Below, piece by piece: positions 26,250-34,284 of a stretch of 64,000 bases of DNA. The stretch is from Defluviicoccus sp. bin129. Lineage in GTDB: Bacteria > Pseudomonadota > Alphaproteobacteria > MPNO01. A program made the translations under genes and the position numbers. The notes under the pieces are model-generated. The model was not told the DNA's origin. It made no database searches and saw nothing but the letters and a program-made list of their open reading frames with translations. Within the stretch, counting starts at the first letter, position 1. Each line of letters begins with the position of its first letter. The stretch is taken from NCBI GenBank assembly GCA_002239065.1, contig MPNO01000012.1:1-64000 (forward strand), in the 5' to 3' direction.

Positions 26250-27158
26250 TCAACCCTTCCCCTTCCAGGGGATCAGCCAGGCCTCGAGCGCCCGCATGAG
26301 CATCTCTATGGCGAAGCCGATCGCGCCGATGATGATGATGCCGATCACCACGACGTCGGTCTGGAGAAAGTTCTTGGCGATCATCATCATCGAGCCGACC
26401 CCCTGGTCCGCGGCCACCAGCTCGGCGGCGACCAGCGTGCCCCAGCACACCCCCATGGAGGTCCTGAGCCCGGTGAATATCTCCGGCAACGCGTTGGGCA
26501 GGATCACGTGGCGCAGCACCTGGGTCTTGGACGCCCCCAGGGAATAGGCCGCGTGGACCTTGGAGATCTGTACCGAGCTGACCCCGGCGCGGGCGGCGAT
26601 CAGCATGATGAACAGCGCGGCCAGGAACAGCAGGAAGACCTTGGCCACCTCGTCGATCCCCAGCCACAGGATCACCAGCGGGATCAGGGCAAGCGGCGGG
26701 ATCGGGCGGACGAATTCGACGATCGGATCGAAGAGCCCGCGCGCCGCCGAATTCAGACCCATGGCGAAGCCGAGCGGGATACCCGCCAGCGCGCCGAAGA
26801 ACACGCCGAGGAGCACGCGCTTGACCGAGGTCCCGACATGCTCCCAGAGCGAGATGTTGCGATAGCCCTCGCTGAGCAGGCCCATGAACCGGTCTATGAC
26901 ACCCGGCTTGGCCCGGTTGGGGTTGTCCCACGGATAGAGACCGCCCTCCAGCGGCGGCCAGAAGATGGGATCGATCACGCCGCCGACGGTGGTGATCGAC
27001 CAGGCAACGATCAACGCGACCACGGTCACGATCGACCAGAGCCGGCCCGAGTTCACCGCCGAGGCGTCGCCGAACTTGACCGTCTTCTGCCGCGTGAAGC
27101 TGCTGTCCGCGACGCCGAGCCAGATCGCCAGCCCGCCGGGTTGCTTGCGGTTCGCCAT
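26250..27158 (-). CDS. tauC: Taurine-type ABC transporter permease TauC
   Basis: A 302-residue inner-membrane permease of the SsuC/TauC family. After a polar N-terminus there is a first helix (LWSIVTVVALIVAWSIT). The BPD permease core follows (EHVGTSVKRVLLGVFFGALA). The coupling loop is AAYSLGASKTQVLRHVILPN (the EAA-like motif) before ALPEIFTGLRTSMGVCWGTLV. It lies 10 bases from tauB and 52 bases before xsc. With TauB and TauA it forms an importer for taurine or related sulfonates; operon context makes taurine the best guess. Confidence 0.9.
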   Translation of the reverse strand: MANRKQPGGLAIWLGVADSSFTRQKTVKFGDASAVNSGRLWSIVTVVALIVAWSITTVGGVIDPIFWPPLEGGLYPWDNPNRAKPGVIDRFMGLLSEGYRNISLWEHVGTSVKRVLLGVFFGALAGIPLGFAMGLNSAARGLFDPIVEFVRPIPPLALIPLVILWLGIDEVAKVFLLFLAALFIMLIAARAGVSSVQISKVHAAYSLGASKTQVLRHVILPNALPEIFTGLRTSMGVCWGTLVAAELVAADQGVGSMMMIAKNFLQTDVVVIGIIIIGAIGFAIEMLMRALEAWLIPWKGKG

Positions 27159-27168
27159 GATCTTTCCT

Positions 27169-27972
27169 TCAGTGCGTATCCGCGCCGCCCATGATCTCCT
27201 CCTCCATTTCCCAGATCATCGAAAGGATCTCTTCGCGGGCGGAAATGAAGTCGGGCTGGGCCTTGATCTTGCGCGCATCTCCCTCGACGCCCTGATCGGC
27301 GAAGGGCAGCGTATATTCCTTGTGGATGCGACCGGGGCGCGGCGCCATGACCACGAGGCGTTCGCCCAGGAACAAGGCTTCCTCGACCGAATGCGTGATC
27401 AGGACGATGGTCTTGCCGGTCTCCTTCCACAGCTTGAGCACCAGCCCCTGCATCTTCTCGCGGGTCAGCGCGTCCAGCGCGCCCAGAGGTTCGTCCATCA
27501 GGATGACGTCGGGTTCGTTGGCCAGGCAGCGCGCCAGCGCCACACGCTGCTGCATGCCGCCGGAAAGCTGGTAGACCGGCTTCTCCGCGAAGTCCTGCAA
27601 CGCCGTCACTTCGAGCAAGTGCCGGACCGTGCCGTCGATTTCGGAACGAGGCACGCCGCACATGCGCGGGCCGAAGCTCACGTTCTGGGCGACCGTCATC
27701 CATTCGAACAGGGCGCCCTGCTGGAACACCATGCCGCGTTCCTTGTGCGGACCCTCGATCCGATGGCCGTTGAGCAGCGCCTGCCCCGCGGTGGGCGTGA
27801 GAAACCCGCCGACAATGTTGAGCAGCGTGGTCTTGCCGCAGCCCGAGGGGCCGAGCACGGCCATCAACTCCCCCGGCTTGAGATGCAGCGAGACGTCTTC
27901 GAGGGCGTGGACCTGGCCGCCATTCGCCAGGGTGAACACCATGGAGACGTTTTCGATGACGAGCCCTTCCAT
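27169..27972 (-). CDS. tauB: Taurine-type ABC transporter ATPase TauB
   Basis: A 267-residue ABC ATPase. Walker A is GPSGCGKTTLLN, the signature is LSGGMQQRVALARCL, Walker B is VILMDEPLGALD, and the switch His is in LITHSVEEALFLGERL. The C-terminal extension with PFADQGVEGDARKIKAQPDF is typical of the nitrate/sulfonate/taurine group. It couples ATP hydrolysis to TauC-mediated import. It is separated from tauA by 193 bases that contain a large stem-loop, and from tauC by 10. Confidence 0.92.
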   Translation of the reverse strand: MEGLVIENVSMVFTLANGGQVHALEDVSLHLKPGELMAVLGPSGCGKTTLLNIVGGFLTPTAGQALLNGHRIEGPHKERGMVFQQGALFEWMTVAQNVSFGPRMCGVPRSEIDGTVRHLLEVTALQDFAEKPVYQLSGGMQQRVALARCLANEPDVILMDEPLGALDALTREKMQGLVLKLWKETGKTIVLITHSVEEALFLGERLVVMAPRPGRIHKEYTLPFADQGVEGDARKIKAQPDFISAREEILSMIWEMEEEIMGGADTH

Positions 27973-28093
27973 CGCCCCTTCTCTGGTCGGGTCCCGGAGG
28001 AGTCAGGCTCGAGCAGCCGCGCCCGGCCTGACCCGCGAACACTTCATGCCGCGCCGCGCCGCGCGTCAAGGCCGAACGGTCCGGGACGGGTCG

Positions 28094-28139
28094 CCCTCCC
28101 CGCTTCCCCCGTTCTCCGGGGACGCCGAAGCAGGGAGGG
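28094..28139 (-). other. Intercistronic stem-loop between tauA and tauB
   Basis: CCCTCCC and GCTTC (28094-28100, 28102-28106) pair with GAAGC and GGGAGGG (28127-28131, 28133-28139), interrupted by a single C-A mismatch. An inner CCCC/GGGG helper stem lies in the apical part. It is 27 bases after the tauA stop on the minus-strand message and lacks a T-run. The likely effect is to stabilise the tauA message or reduce read-through into tauB. Confidence 0.6.
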
Positions 28140-28165
28140 AAAGCTCGTTGGCAGCCGCTTCCGGC

Positions 28166-29140
28166 TTACAGGAAGCTGCCGTCGATCGCGAAGTCGTAGC
28201 TGTCCAGCGCCTTGTCGAGCTGGCCCTGCTTGACGAAGAAGTCAGCCACCTCCTTGGTGAACTGCTGCACCGTGCCGCCCAGCCAGGCCTTGGACTTCTG
28301 GTCCGCCGCCGTTGGGAAGGAGAACATGCCGAGCATGTTCTCCGTCGCGGCGAGGTCCATCCCGGCGGCCTTGGAGATGGTCTTCACGTAACGCTTGGGC
28401 TCCTTGCCATAGGCCGCGTTCGCCTGGTCGGTGACGCTCATGAATTTCTTCAGGAGGTCTGGCTGCTCCTTGGCGAATTTCTCGGTTACCGAAACGACGT
28501 CGAAGACGCGGATGCCGATGGCTTCCTGCTCCTTGGCGGTCATCAGCTCCGAGCCGTACTCCTTCATGCGCTGGAGCGGCCCTCCGAAGGCGCAGGCCGC
28601 GGCGACGTCGCCGCGCGCCAGCGCGACCGCGGCGTCCGCGCCGTTCATCTGAACCATGTTGACCTTCGACGCGTCGACGCCGAGATGATCGAGCGTGCGC
28701 AGCAGCTTGTAGTGGGTCACGTTGCCGATCGGCGTGGCGATCTTCATGCCCGCAAGCTTCGCCGCGTTGGCCTTGGTGATCCCGGTATCGCGGTGGACGA
28801 CGCAGTTGTCCGCCTCGGCATAGCTCACCGCCACGCCGACCAGCTTGAGCGGCAGGCCGCTGGAGACCGCGACCACCCAGGGAACCAGCCCCTGCGAATA
28901 GGCGATGTGCACGTCGCCCGAGGCCATCGCCTGGCTCATCTCGTTGCCGTTGCCGAAGGCGCGCCATTCCACCTCGACGCCGAGCGCCTCGTCATAGGTC
29001 TTCTCGAGCTGGGCGACCTGGTTGGCGGTCGGCCATTCGAGGAAATAGGCCACCGTGATCTTGTCGAGGGCCGATGCCGACGAGGCGAACACCATCGCAA
29101 GCCCCGCCGCGAAAACCGCCATGAGATTAGTCCGTGTCAT
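28166..29140 (-). CDS. tauA: Taurine-type ABC transporter substrate-binding protein TauA
   Basis: A 324-residue periplasmic binding protein. The signal peptide is MTRTNLMAVFAAGLAMVFAS with cleavage near SASA-L. The mature part starts DKITVAYFLEWPTANQVAQL, the usual opening of TauA/SsuA/NMT1 proteins, and continues with GDVHIAYSQGLVPWVVAVSS. It delivers taurine or a related sulfonate to TauBC. It lies between the aminotransferase (115-base gap) and tauB. A stem-loop follows directly, as it does for the other three binding-protein genes of the window. Confidence 0.9.
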   Translation of the reverse strand: MTRTNLMAVFAAGLAMVFASSASALDKITVAYFLEWPTANQVAQLEKTYDEALGVEVEWRAFGNGNEMSQAMASGDVHIAYSQGLVPWVVAVSSGLPLKLVGVAVSYAEADNCVVHRDTGITKANAAKLAGMKIATPIGNVTHYKLLRTLDHLGVDASKVNMVQMNGADAAVALARGDVAAACAFGGPLQRMKEYGSELMTAKEQEAIGIRVFDVVSVTEKFAKEQPDLLKKFMSVTDQANAAYGKEPKRYVKTISKAAGMDLAATENMLGMFSFPTAADQKSKAWLGGTVQQFTKEVADFFVKQGQLDKALDSYDFAIDGSFL

Positions 29141-29255
29141 GTCTAGCGTTCCTCCCAGTGTCTGGTGAATTGGTCATGACGCGTCTCGATGCCGTCCCGC
29201 GGCCGGCACCAATCGTTCCTCCTTCGGCCGGAAACCGGTCTACCGTCATCCCCCC

Positions 29256-30581
29256 TCAGTCCACCGCGTCGATGGCGGCCCCGAGGATGTCGGCGAGCTC
29301 TCCGATCTGGTCCTCGGTGATGATCAGCGGCGGCGACAGCGCGATCGTGTCGCCGGTCTGGCGCGCGATCAGCCCGCTGTCGAAGCACTCCAGATAGACC
29401 GCGAAGCCGCGCGCCCCCGCCTCCCCCGGGCGCGGCGCCATCTCCACCGCCCCCATCAGCCCGATATTGCGGATGTCGATCACGTTGCGCCGCCCGCGGA
29501 GCCCGTGCAGCGCGTCCTCCCACACCGGCGCCAAGGCGCGCGCGCGCTCGAACAACCCCTCCTCGGCATAGACCTCCAGCGTCGCCAGACCCGCCGCGCA
29601 GGCCAGCGGATGCCCCGAATAGGTGTAGCCGTGGAACAGCTCCACACCCGCCGGGCCCGCCATCAGGGTGTCGTAGACCCCCTTGCTCACGCCCACCGCC
29701 GACATCGGTACCGTCGCGTTGGTCAGCCCCTTCGCCATGGTGATCATGTCGGGCTCGACCCCGAAGCGCTCGGCCGCGAACGCCGCCCCAACCCGCCCGA
29801 AACCGGTGATCACCTCGTCGAAGATCAGCAATATCCCGTGCCGGTCGCAGAGCTCGCGGATGCGCGCCAGATACCCCTCCGGCGGGACCAGAACCCCGGT
29901 CGAGCCCGCCACCGGCTCGACGATCACCGCCGCGATCGTCGAGGCGTCGTGCAGCCCGCAGAGCCGCTCCAGATCGTCCGCCAGATGCGCCCCCCAGGCC
30001 GGGTGGCCGCGCGAGAACGCCATCTCACCAAGGTCGTGGGTGTGGCGCAGATGGTCCACCCCCGCCAGCAGATTGCCGAACTGCTTGCGGTTGTTCGCCA
30101 TCCCGCCAACCGCCGTGCCGCCGAAGCCCACCCCGTGATAGCCCCGCTCGCGGCCGACCAGACGGGTCCGCGTCGCCTCGCCGTTCTGGCGGTGATAGGC
30201 CAGCGCGATCTTCAGCGCCGTGTCCACCGCCTCCGAACCCGAGTTGCAGAAGAACGCGTGGTCCAGAGACCCCGGCATCAGCGCCGCCAGACGGCCGGCC
30301 AGCTCGAACGCCCCCGGATGGCCGCACTGGAAGGCCGGCGCATAGTCCATCGCCGCCGCCTGCTCCCGGATCGCGCGGACGATCCGCTCGCGCCCGTGCC
30401 CCGCGTTGACGCACCACATCCCCGCCGAGCCGTCGAGCAGACGCCGCCCGTCATCGGTCGTGTAGTGCATCCCCGCCGCCGACACGATCATCCGCGGCGC
30501 CGACTTGAACTGACGGTTCGCCGTGAACGGCATGAAATACGGCTCAAGCGTGTTCGCCGTGCTGCGCGCAGTGTCCGGCAT
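29256..30581 (-). CDS. PLP-dependent omega-amino-acid:pyruvate aminotransferase, probable taurine:pyruvate aminotransferase
   Basis: The start is the ATG at 30581 (GGAG seven bases upstream), giving 441 residues; upstream codons in frame are leader. It is a class III aminotransferase: substrate-entry segment LEPYFMPFTANRQFKSAPRM, PLP-phosphate region FFCNSGSEAVDTALKIAL, the Asp of LLIFDEVITGFGR, and the Schiff-base Lys in MITMAKGLTNATVP. The closest recognisable group is beta-alanine/omega-amino-acid:pyruvate aminotransferases. As first gene of a unit with tauABC, xsc and pta it most likely converts taurine to sulfoacetaldehyde. It may also use hypotaurine or beta-alanine. Confidence 0.85.
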   Translation of the reverse strand: MPDTARSTANTLEPYFMPFTANRQFKSAPRMIVSAAGMHYTTDDGRRLLDGSAGMWCVNAGHGRERIVRAIREQAAAMDYAPAFQCGHPGAFELAGRLAALMPGSLDHAFFCNSGSEAVDTALKIALAYHRQNGEATRTRLVGRERGYHGVGFGGTAVGGMANNRKQFGNLLAGVDHLRHTHDLGEMAFSRGHPAWGAHLADDLERLCGLHDASTIAAVIVEPVAGSTGVLVPPEGYLARIRELCDRHGILLIFDEVITGFGRVGAAFAAERFGVEPDMITMAKGLTNATVPMSAVGVSKGVYDTLMAGPAGVELFHGYTYSGHPLACAAGLATLEVYAEEGLFERARALAPVWEDALHGLRGRRNVIDIRNIGLMGAVEMAPRPGEAGARGFAVYLECFDSGLIARQTGDTIALSPPLIITEDQIGELADILGAAIDAVD

Positions 30582-30922
30582 CTCAGACTCCAGGACGGGG
30601 TAAGGGGTGGGCGGTGAGTCTCGTGGGAGCCGACGCGTGCGCCCCCGCCCCGTTGACCGTCGACAGGGAATAGCCCGCGGGGAAGGTCTCCGCCCTGCTC
30701 GCTCCGGCGAAACCGACAGGGTTCGCACCTGGCGCTTGCGCGCTCGGATCGGCAAGGCAGCGGACAACGTCGCCGTTCATGGTCGAGCACCAGCCTGACT
30801 GCGCGGTGGAACCGAAGGCACCGCTAGGCTGTTTCCGATTCCAAACGCGCTCTCAGTCTATGTAAACGTTTGCATCCGTCAATAGCGGAACGGCGCAGGA
30901 AGCAGACTGGGCTTCGGACCCT
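30582..30922 (-). promoter_or_regulatory. Promoter and long leader of the taurine operon
   Basis: This 341-base gap between the LacI-type gene and the aminotransferase holds a minus-strand promoter. The -35 is TTGACG (complement of 30877-30882) and the -10 is TAGACT (complement of 30855-30860), with a 16-base spacer. The LacI-like box fills the spacer. Downstream, about 270 bases of untranslated leader remain. They contain small hairpins (for example CGGTG/CACCG arms) but no riboswitch that I recognise. Confidence 0.65.
30861..30874. promoter_or_regulatory. LacI/GalR-family operator in the taurine promoter
   Basis: TGTAAACGTTTGCA is a near-perfect palindrome with the central CG typical of LacI/GalR boxes. 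It lies exactly between the -35 and -10 elements of the minus-strand promoter, where a bound repressor would block RNA polymerase. The LacI-type gene begins its stop only about 50 bases away, so it is the obvious ligand protein. Confidence 0.75.
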
Positions 30923-31966
30923 TCAGACCGCCGGCTCGACGGCCTTGCAGGTGCCGCGCACGATCAGTTCCAGAGGGCAGCAATGCTCGTGATGGAAGTC
31001 CGCCTCCGGCCAGTCGATCATCTCGATCAGGACGTCGGCGGCCAGCTGTCCGATCCGGCGGGCCGGAATGCGCACCGTGGTGAGGCCCGGCTCGAACGCG
31101 GACGAGCCGCGGAAATCGCCGATCCCGATGACCGAGATGTCGTCCGGCACCCGGATGCCGAGGGAGGCGGCGGCAAAGATGGCGCCCTGGGCGATCACGT
31201 CGTTTCCGGCGAGGATGGCGGACGGACGGCCGCCGTCCCGCAGATCGCGGGCAATCATCTCTTTCGACATCTGGATGTCGTAGGGACAGACGAAGCGCCG
31301 CCGCTCCGGAACCGCCAGCCCGGCGTCGCGCATCGCGTCCATCGCCCCCTTGCGCCGGCCGGCCGCCCGGTCGTTGGACCGCTCCTCGCCGGTCGCAAAC
31401 AGGATGTCGCGATGGCCGAGCGCCAGCAGATGCTCGGCCGCCATGCGGCCGGCCAGCTCGTTGTCGAAGCCGATACACGGCCAGTCCCGGCCCGGCCGGT
31501 AGTTCCACAGCAGGGCGGCGGGGATGCCCTGCCGCTCGATCTGCATCAGCGTCTCCCGCCGATGCTCGAGCCCGATCAGAGCCAGCGCGTCGACCCGCTG
31601 TTCGGAGAGCGAGCGGACCAGCACGGTCTCGCGCGCGAGGTCATAGCCATGGGCGGCGATCAGCATGGTCCGCCCGTGGATCGCGAGCGCCGACGAAAAG
31701 GTCTGGAGCATCTCCGAGAAGATCGCGTTGTCGATGGTCGGGACGACCAGGCCGACGCATCCCGTGGTGCCGCTGACCATGCTGCCCACCGCCCGGTTGC
31801 GGACATAGCCCAACTCGTCGACCGCCTTGCGGATGCGTTCCCGGGTCGGGCGTCGGACCACTTCGGGATTGTTGAAATATCGCGAAACGGTAGCCGGCGA
31901 GACCCTGGCGCGGCTCGCCACGTCGACGATTCCCGGCAGGCGCTCGCGTTTTCTTGATCGTGCCAT
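30923..31966 (-). CDS. LacI-family transcriptional regulator of the sulfonate locus
   Basis: A 347-residue LacI/GalR protein. The N-terminal HTH is GIVDVASRARVSPATVSRYF, followed by the hinge helix region RIRKAVDELGYVRNRAVGSM. The periplasmic-binding-like effector domain starts GCVGLVVPTIDNAIFSEMLQ. Later blocks are CIGFDNELAGRMAAEHLLAL and ILAGNDVIAQGAIFAAASLG. It lies between the taurine arm (same strand, downstream) and the tct-sauS arm (divergent), and a LacI-like box is present in front of each. It is likely a repressor induced by a sulfonate or a breakdown product; the identity of the effector is unknown. Confidence 0.9.
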   Translation of the reverse strand: MARSRKRERLPGIVDVASRARVSPATVSRYFNNPEVVRRPTRERIRKAVDELGYVRNRAVGSMVSGTTGCVGLVVPTIDNAIFSEMLQTFSSALAIHGRTMLIAAHGYDLARETVLVRSLSEQRVDALALIGLEHRRETLMQIERQGIPAALLWNYRPGRDWPCIGFDNELAGRMAAEHLLALGHRDILFATGEERSNDRAAGRRKGAMDAMRDAGLAVPERRRFVCPYDIQMSKEMIARDLRDGGRPSAILAGNDVIAQGAIFAAASLGIRVPDDISVIGIGDFRGSSAFEPGLTTVRIPARRIGQLAADVLIEMIDWPEADFHHEHCCPLELIVRGTCKAVEPAV

Positions 31967-32000
31967 GGTCAGGGTGACGACATTAGCAATTCAAGTCGAA

Positions 32001-32030
32001 TATCTAGCTCGCAAGACTCGAATACTTCAA
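32001..32030 (-). promoter_or_regulatory. Candidate promoter of the LacI-type gene
   Basis: On the minus strand TTGAAG (complement of 32025-32030) and TAGATA (complement of 32001-32006) are 18 bases apart, about 35 bases before the start codon of the regulator. The surrounding segment is AT-rich relative to the window. Confidence 0.4.
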
Positions 32031-32072
32031 GGGAAGTGTCGCCGGCCGAAGAGCGAACCGCCGGCGACCATG

Positions 32073-32100
32073 ATGAAAACATTTACAGATGTGTTTTCAT
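32073..32100. promoter_or_regulatory. Second LacI-like operator and inverted repeat in front of tctA
   Basis: ATGAAAACA (32073-32081) and TGTTTTCAT (32092-32100) are perfect inverted arms around ten bases. Within it, TGAAAACATTTACA (32074-32087) matches the taurine-promoter box TGTAAACGTTTGCA at 11 of 14 positions. The site is about 130 bases before the tctA start and about 110 before the divergent regulator start. It could control both directions. TTTACA (32082-32087) may double as a -35 element for tctA. Confidence 0.6.
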
Positions 32101-32229
32101 CGCATAGCGTTCCCGAAGACGCGGACTGCGACAGGCTTCGAAAGGCGCGTTCCCGGACAGCCGGCAGAGCCGGGCCCGAAAGACGCCCGGCATGCGGCGC
32201 GCCGAACCCGAACGGGACAGGAAGCGGGT

Positions 32230-33735
32230 TTGGAATTTCTCGACCATTTCGGCGCGGTCTTCACATGGTCCTCCATGCTGATCCTGTGCGCCGGCACGGT
32301 CGGCGGGCTGCTGCTGGGCGCAACGCCCGGCCTGTCGCCCACCATGGCGGTCGCCCTGCTGATCCCCTTCACCTTCCACATGGACCCGGCCCAGGGGCTG
32401 ATGCTGCTGGGCGCCGCCTATACCTCGACCGTCGCCGGCGGCGCGGTCAGCGCCATCCTGCTCAACATCCCGGGCGCGCCGGCCAACATCGCGACCGCGC
32501 TCGACGGCAACATGATGGCGCGCATGGGCGCGGGCGCGCGCGCCCTGCAGATCTGCTTCATCTCTTCGGCGATCGGCGGCGTCATCGGCATTCTGGTGCT
32601 GATCTTCCTGACCCCCGTGCTGGCCGCCTGGGCGCTCAAATTCGGCCCGTCGCATTTGTTCTGGGTCGCCATTCTGGGGGTCACCATCATCGCCACGCTG
32701 GATTCCAAATCCGTCGTCAAGGGTCTGCTCGCCGGCTGTATCGGCCTGTGGATCGCGATGATCGGCGCCGACACGATCCAGGGCGTGGAGCGCTTCATCT
32801 TCACCGAGGAGCTCGAGGGCGGCATCAACATCATCGCGGCCCTGATCGGCCTGTTCGCGATCCCCCAGGTGATCGAGATGCTGGAGGGCGGGCGTAGCGA
32901 CCCGCGCCGCAGCGTTTTCGAAGTCCGGCGCGCCAATGTCTGGCGTTCCGCGCTGGAGACGGTGTCGAAGCTGAAGGCGCTGGCGATCGGCGGCATCGTC
33001 GGCACGGTCATCGGCCTGATCCCCGGTGCCGGCGGGCAGATCGCCGGTCTCGTCGCCTACGACCAGTCGCGGCGCTTCTCCAAAGTGCGGGAGAAATACG
33101 GCACCGGGGAGAGCGAAGGCGTGGTCGCGGCCGAAAGCGCCAACAACGCCATGGTCGGTCCGTCGCTGGTGCCGCTGCTCACGCTCTCGGTGCCGGGCAG
33201 CCCGACCGCGGCGGTCCTGCTCGGCGGGCTGCTGATCCACGGCATCTTCCCCGGACCGGATCTGTTCCAGCAACACGCCGCGGTCGCCTACGCCTTCATC
33301 AACTCCATGCTGATCGGCCAGATCCTGATGCTCGTCTTCGGCCTCGCGATCGCCGGCGTGAGCGCCATGGTGATCCGGGTGAAGCCGCCGATCCTCGCCA
33401 GCGCCATCCTGGTCCTCGCGGTGTTCGGCAGCTACAGCGTGCAGCACTCGATGGCCGACGTCGCGATCATGCTCGCGCTCGGCGTGGGCATGTATTTCCT
33501 CGCCCAGTACGGCTTCAGCCCGGCGCCGCTGGTGCTCGGCATCATCCTGGGTCCGATCGCCGAATACAACTACGTCCAGGGTCGGATCCTGGGCGAGGCC
33601 CAGGACGGCATCGCAGCCTATTTCCTGACCGGCTGGCTCAACCTGCTCCTGATCGGGCTGGTCGCGCTGTCGCTGGGCTTCAGCCTCTACACCGAGATCC
33701 GCGCCAGGACTGACACCGGGGAGGCAGCCGCATGA
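32230..33735 (+). CDS. tctA: Tripartite tricarboxylate transporter large permease TctA
   Basis: The start is placed at TTG 32230: AGGAA lies about seven bases upstream and the resulting 501 residues begin EFLDHFGAVFTWSSMLILCA, as TctA proteins do. About twelve membrane helices are visible, with the repeated family motifs GATPGLSPTMAVALLIPFTF and LIPGAGGQIAGLVAYDQSRR, and LTLSVPGSPTAAVLLGGLLI. It is the secondary permease of a three-part importer for organic anions. It overlaps tctB by four bases. Downstream sauS and CoA-ligase genes suggest that sulfoacetate or a similar C2-C3 sulfonate is carried. Confidence 0.9.
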   Translation: MEFLDHFGAVFTWSSMLILCAGTVGGLLLGATPGLSPTMAVALLIPFTFHMDPAQGLMLLGAAYTSTVAGGAVSAILLNIPGAPANIATALDGNMMARMGAGARALQICFISSAIGGVIGILVLIFLTPVLAAWALKFGPSHLFWVAILGVTIIATLDSKSVVKGLLAGCIGLWIAMIGADTIQGVERFIFTEELEGGINIIAALIGLFAIPQVIEMLEGGRSDPRRSVFEVRRANVWRSALETVSKLKALAIGGIVGTVIGLIPGAGGQIAGLVAYDQSRRFSKVREKYGTGESEGVVAAESANNAMVGPSLVPLLTLSVPGSPTAAVLLGGLLIHGIFPGPDLFQQHAAVAYAFINSMLIGQILMLVFGLAIAGVSAMVIRVKPPILASAILVLAVFGSYSVQHSMADVAIMLALGVGMYFLAQYGFSPAPLVLGIILGPIAEYNYVQGRILGEAQDGIAAYFLTGWLNLLLIGLVALSLGFSLYTEIRARTDTGEAAA

Positions 33736-34220
33736 CCGGCGAGCCCGTACCGGAAACCGCCACTGCCGGCCGGCTCCAGCAGGCGGTCGCGGCGGCGATC
33801 GTGCTCGTGGCGGCGTGCTGGATCGCCTTCGTCAGCTTCGACGTCGAGGACCCGCAGCCCTATCTGTTCCCGCAGCTCTTTTCCGGGGTCATGGTCGTGC
33901 TGGCCCTGATCGTCGTGGTCCGCGCGCTGCGCGGCGTGGACCGCACAGTAGCCGGGATCGGCGGGCGGACGTTCCGCAATATCGCGCCCGGCCTCGCCGT
34001 GATGCTGTTCTATGTCTTCGGGCTGGCGGAGTGGCTGGGTTTCTACTCCGCCGCCTTCCTCGCCATGTTGGTGCTGTACAGCCTGTACGATCCGAGCCCG
34101 CACCGGAGCGTGCGGAGCTGGGCAGTCAGGCTCGCCGTCACGGCCGGGTTCATCGCCGTCATCTATGCCGTCTTCGCCCAGGGTCTCAAGGTGCATACCC
34201 CAGACGGGGCCCTGTTCTAG
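33732..34220 (+). CDS. tctB: Tripartite tricarboxylate transporter small permease TctB
   Basis: A 162-residue protein with four membrane helices, beginning QQAVAAAIVLVAACWIAFVS. The family pattern DVEDPQPYLFPQLFSGVMVV follows, then AVMLFYVFGLAEWLGFYSAA and VIYAVFAQGLKVHTPDG. The ATG overlaps the tctA stop (ATGA), so translation is coupled. TctB is the accessory membrane subunit of the importer. A 64-base gap with a good GGAGGA site leads to tctC. Confidence 0.87.
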   Translation: MTGEPVPETATAGRLQQAVAAAIVLVAACWIAFVSFDVEDPQPYLFPQLFSGVMVVLALIVVVRALRGVDRTVAGIGGRTFRNIAPGLAVMLFYVFGLAEWLGFYSAAFLAMLVLYSLYDPSPHRSVRSWAVRLAVTAGFIAVIYAVFAQGLKVHTPDGALF

Positions 34221-34284
34221 CCGTGCCGTCGGCCCGGCTCCCAACCGGCGTTCGCGCCAAGAAGGAAACTGGAGGAAACCCGAA

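Noticed and set aside
30582-30854. Possible riboswitch in the long leader of the taurine operon
   Set aside because: Only short hairpins are visible. I could not match a glycine, SAM or TPP riboswitch core. A covariance-model search would decide.
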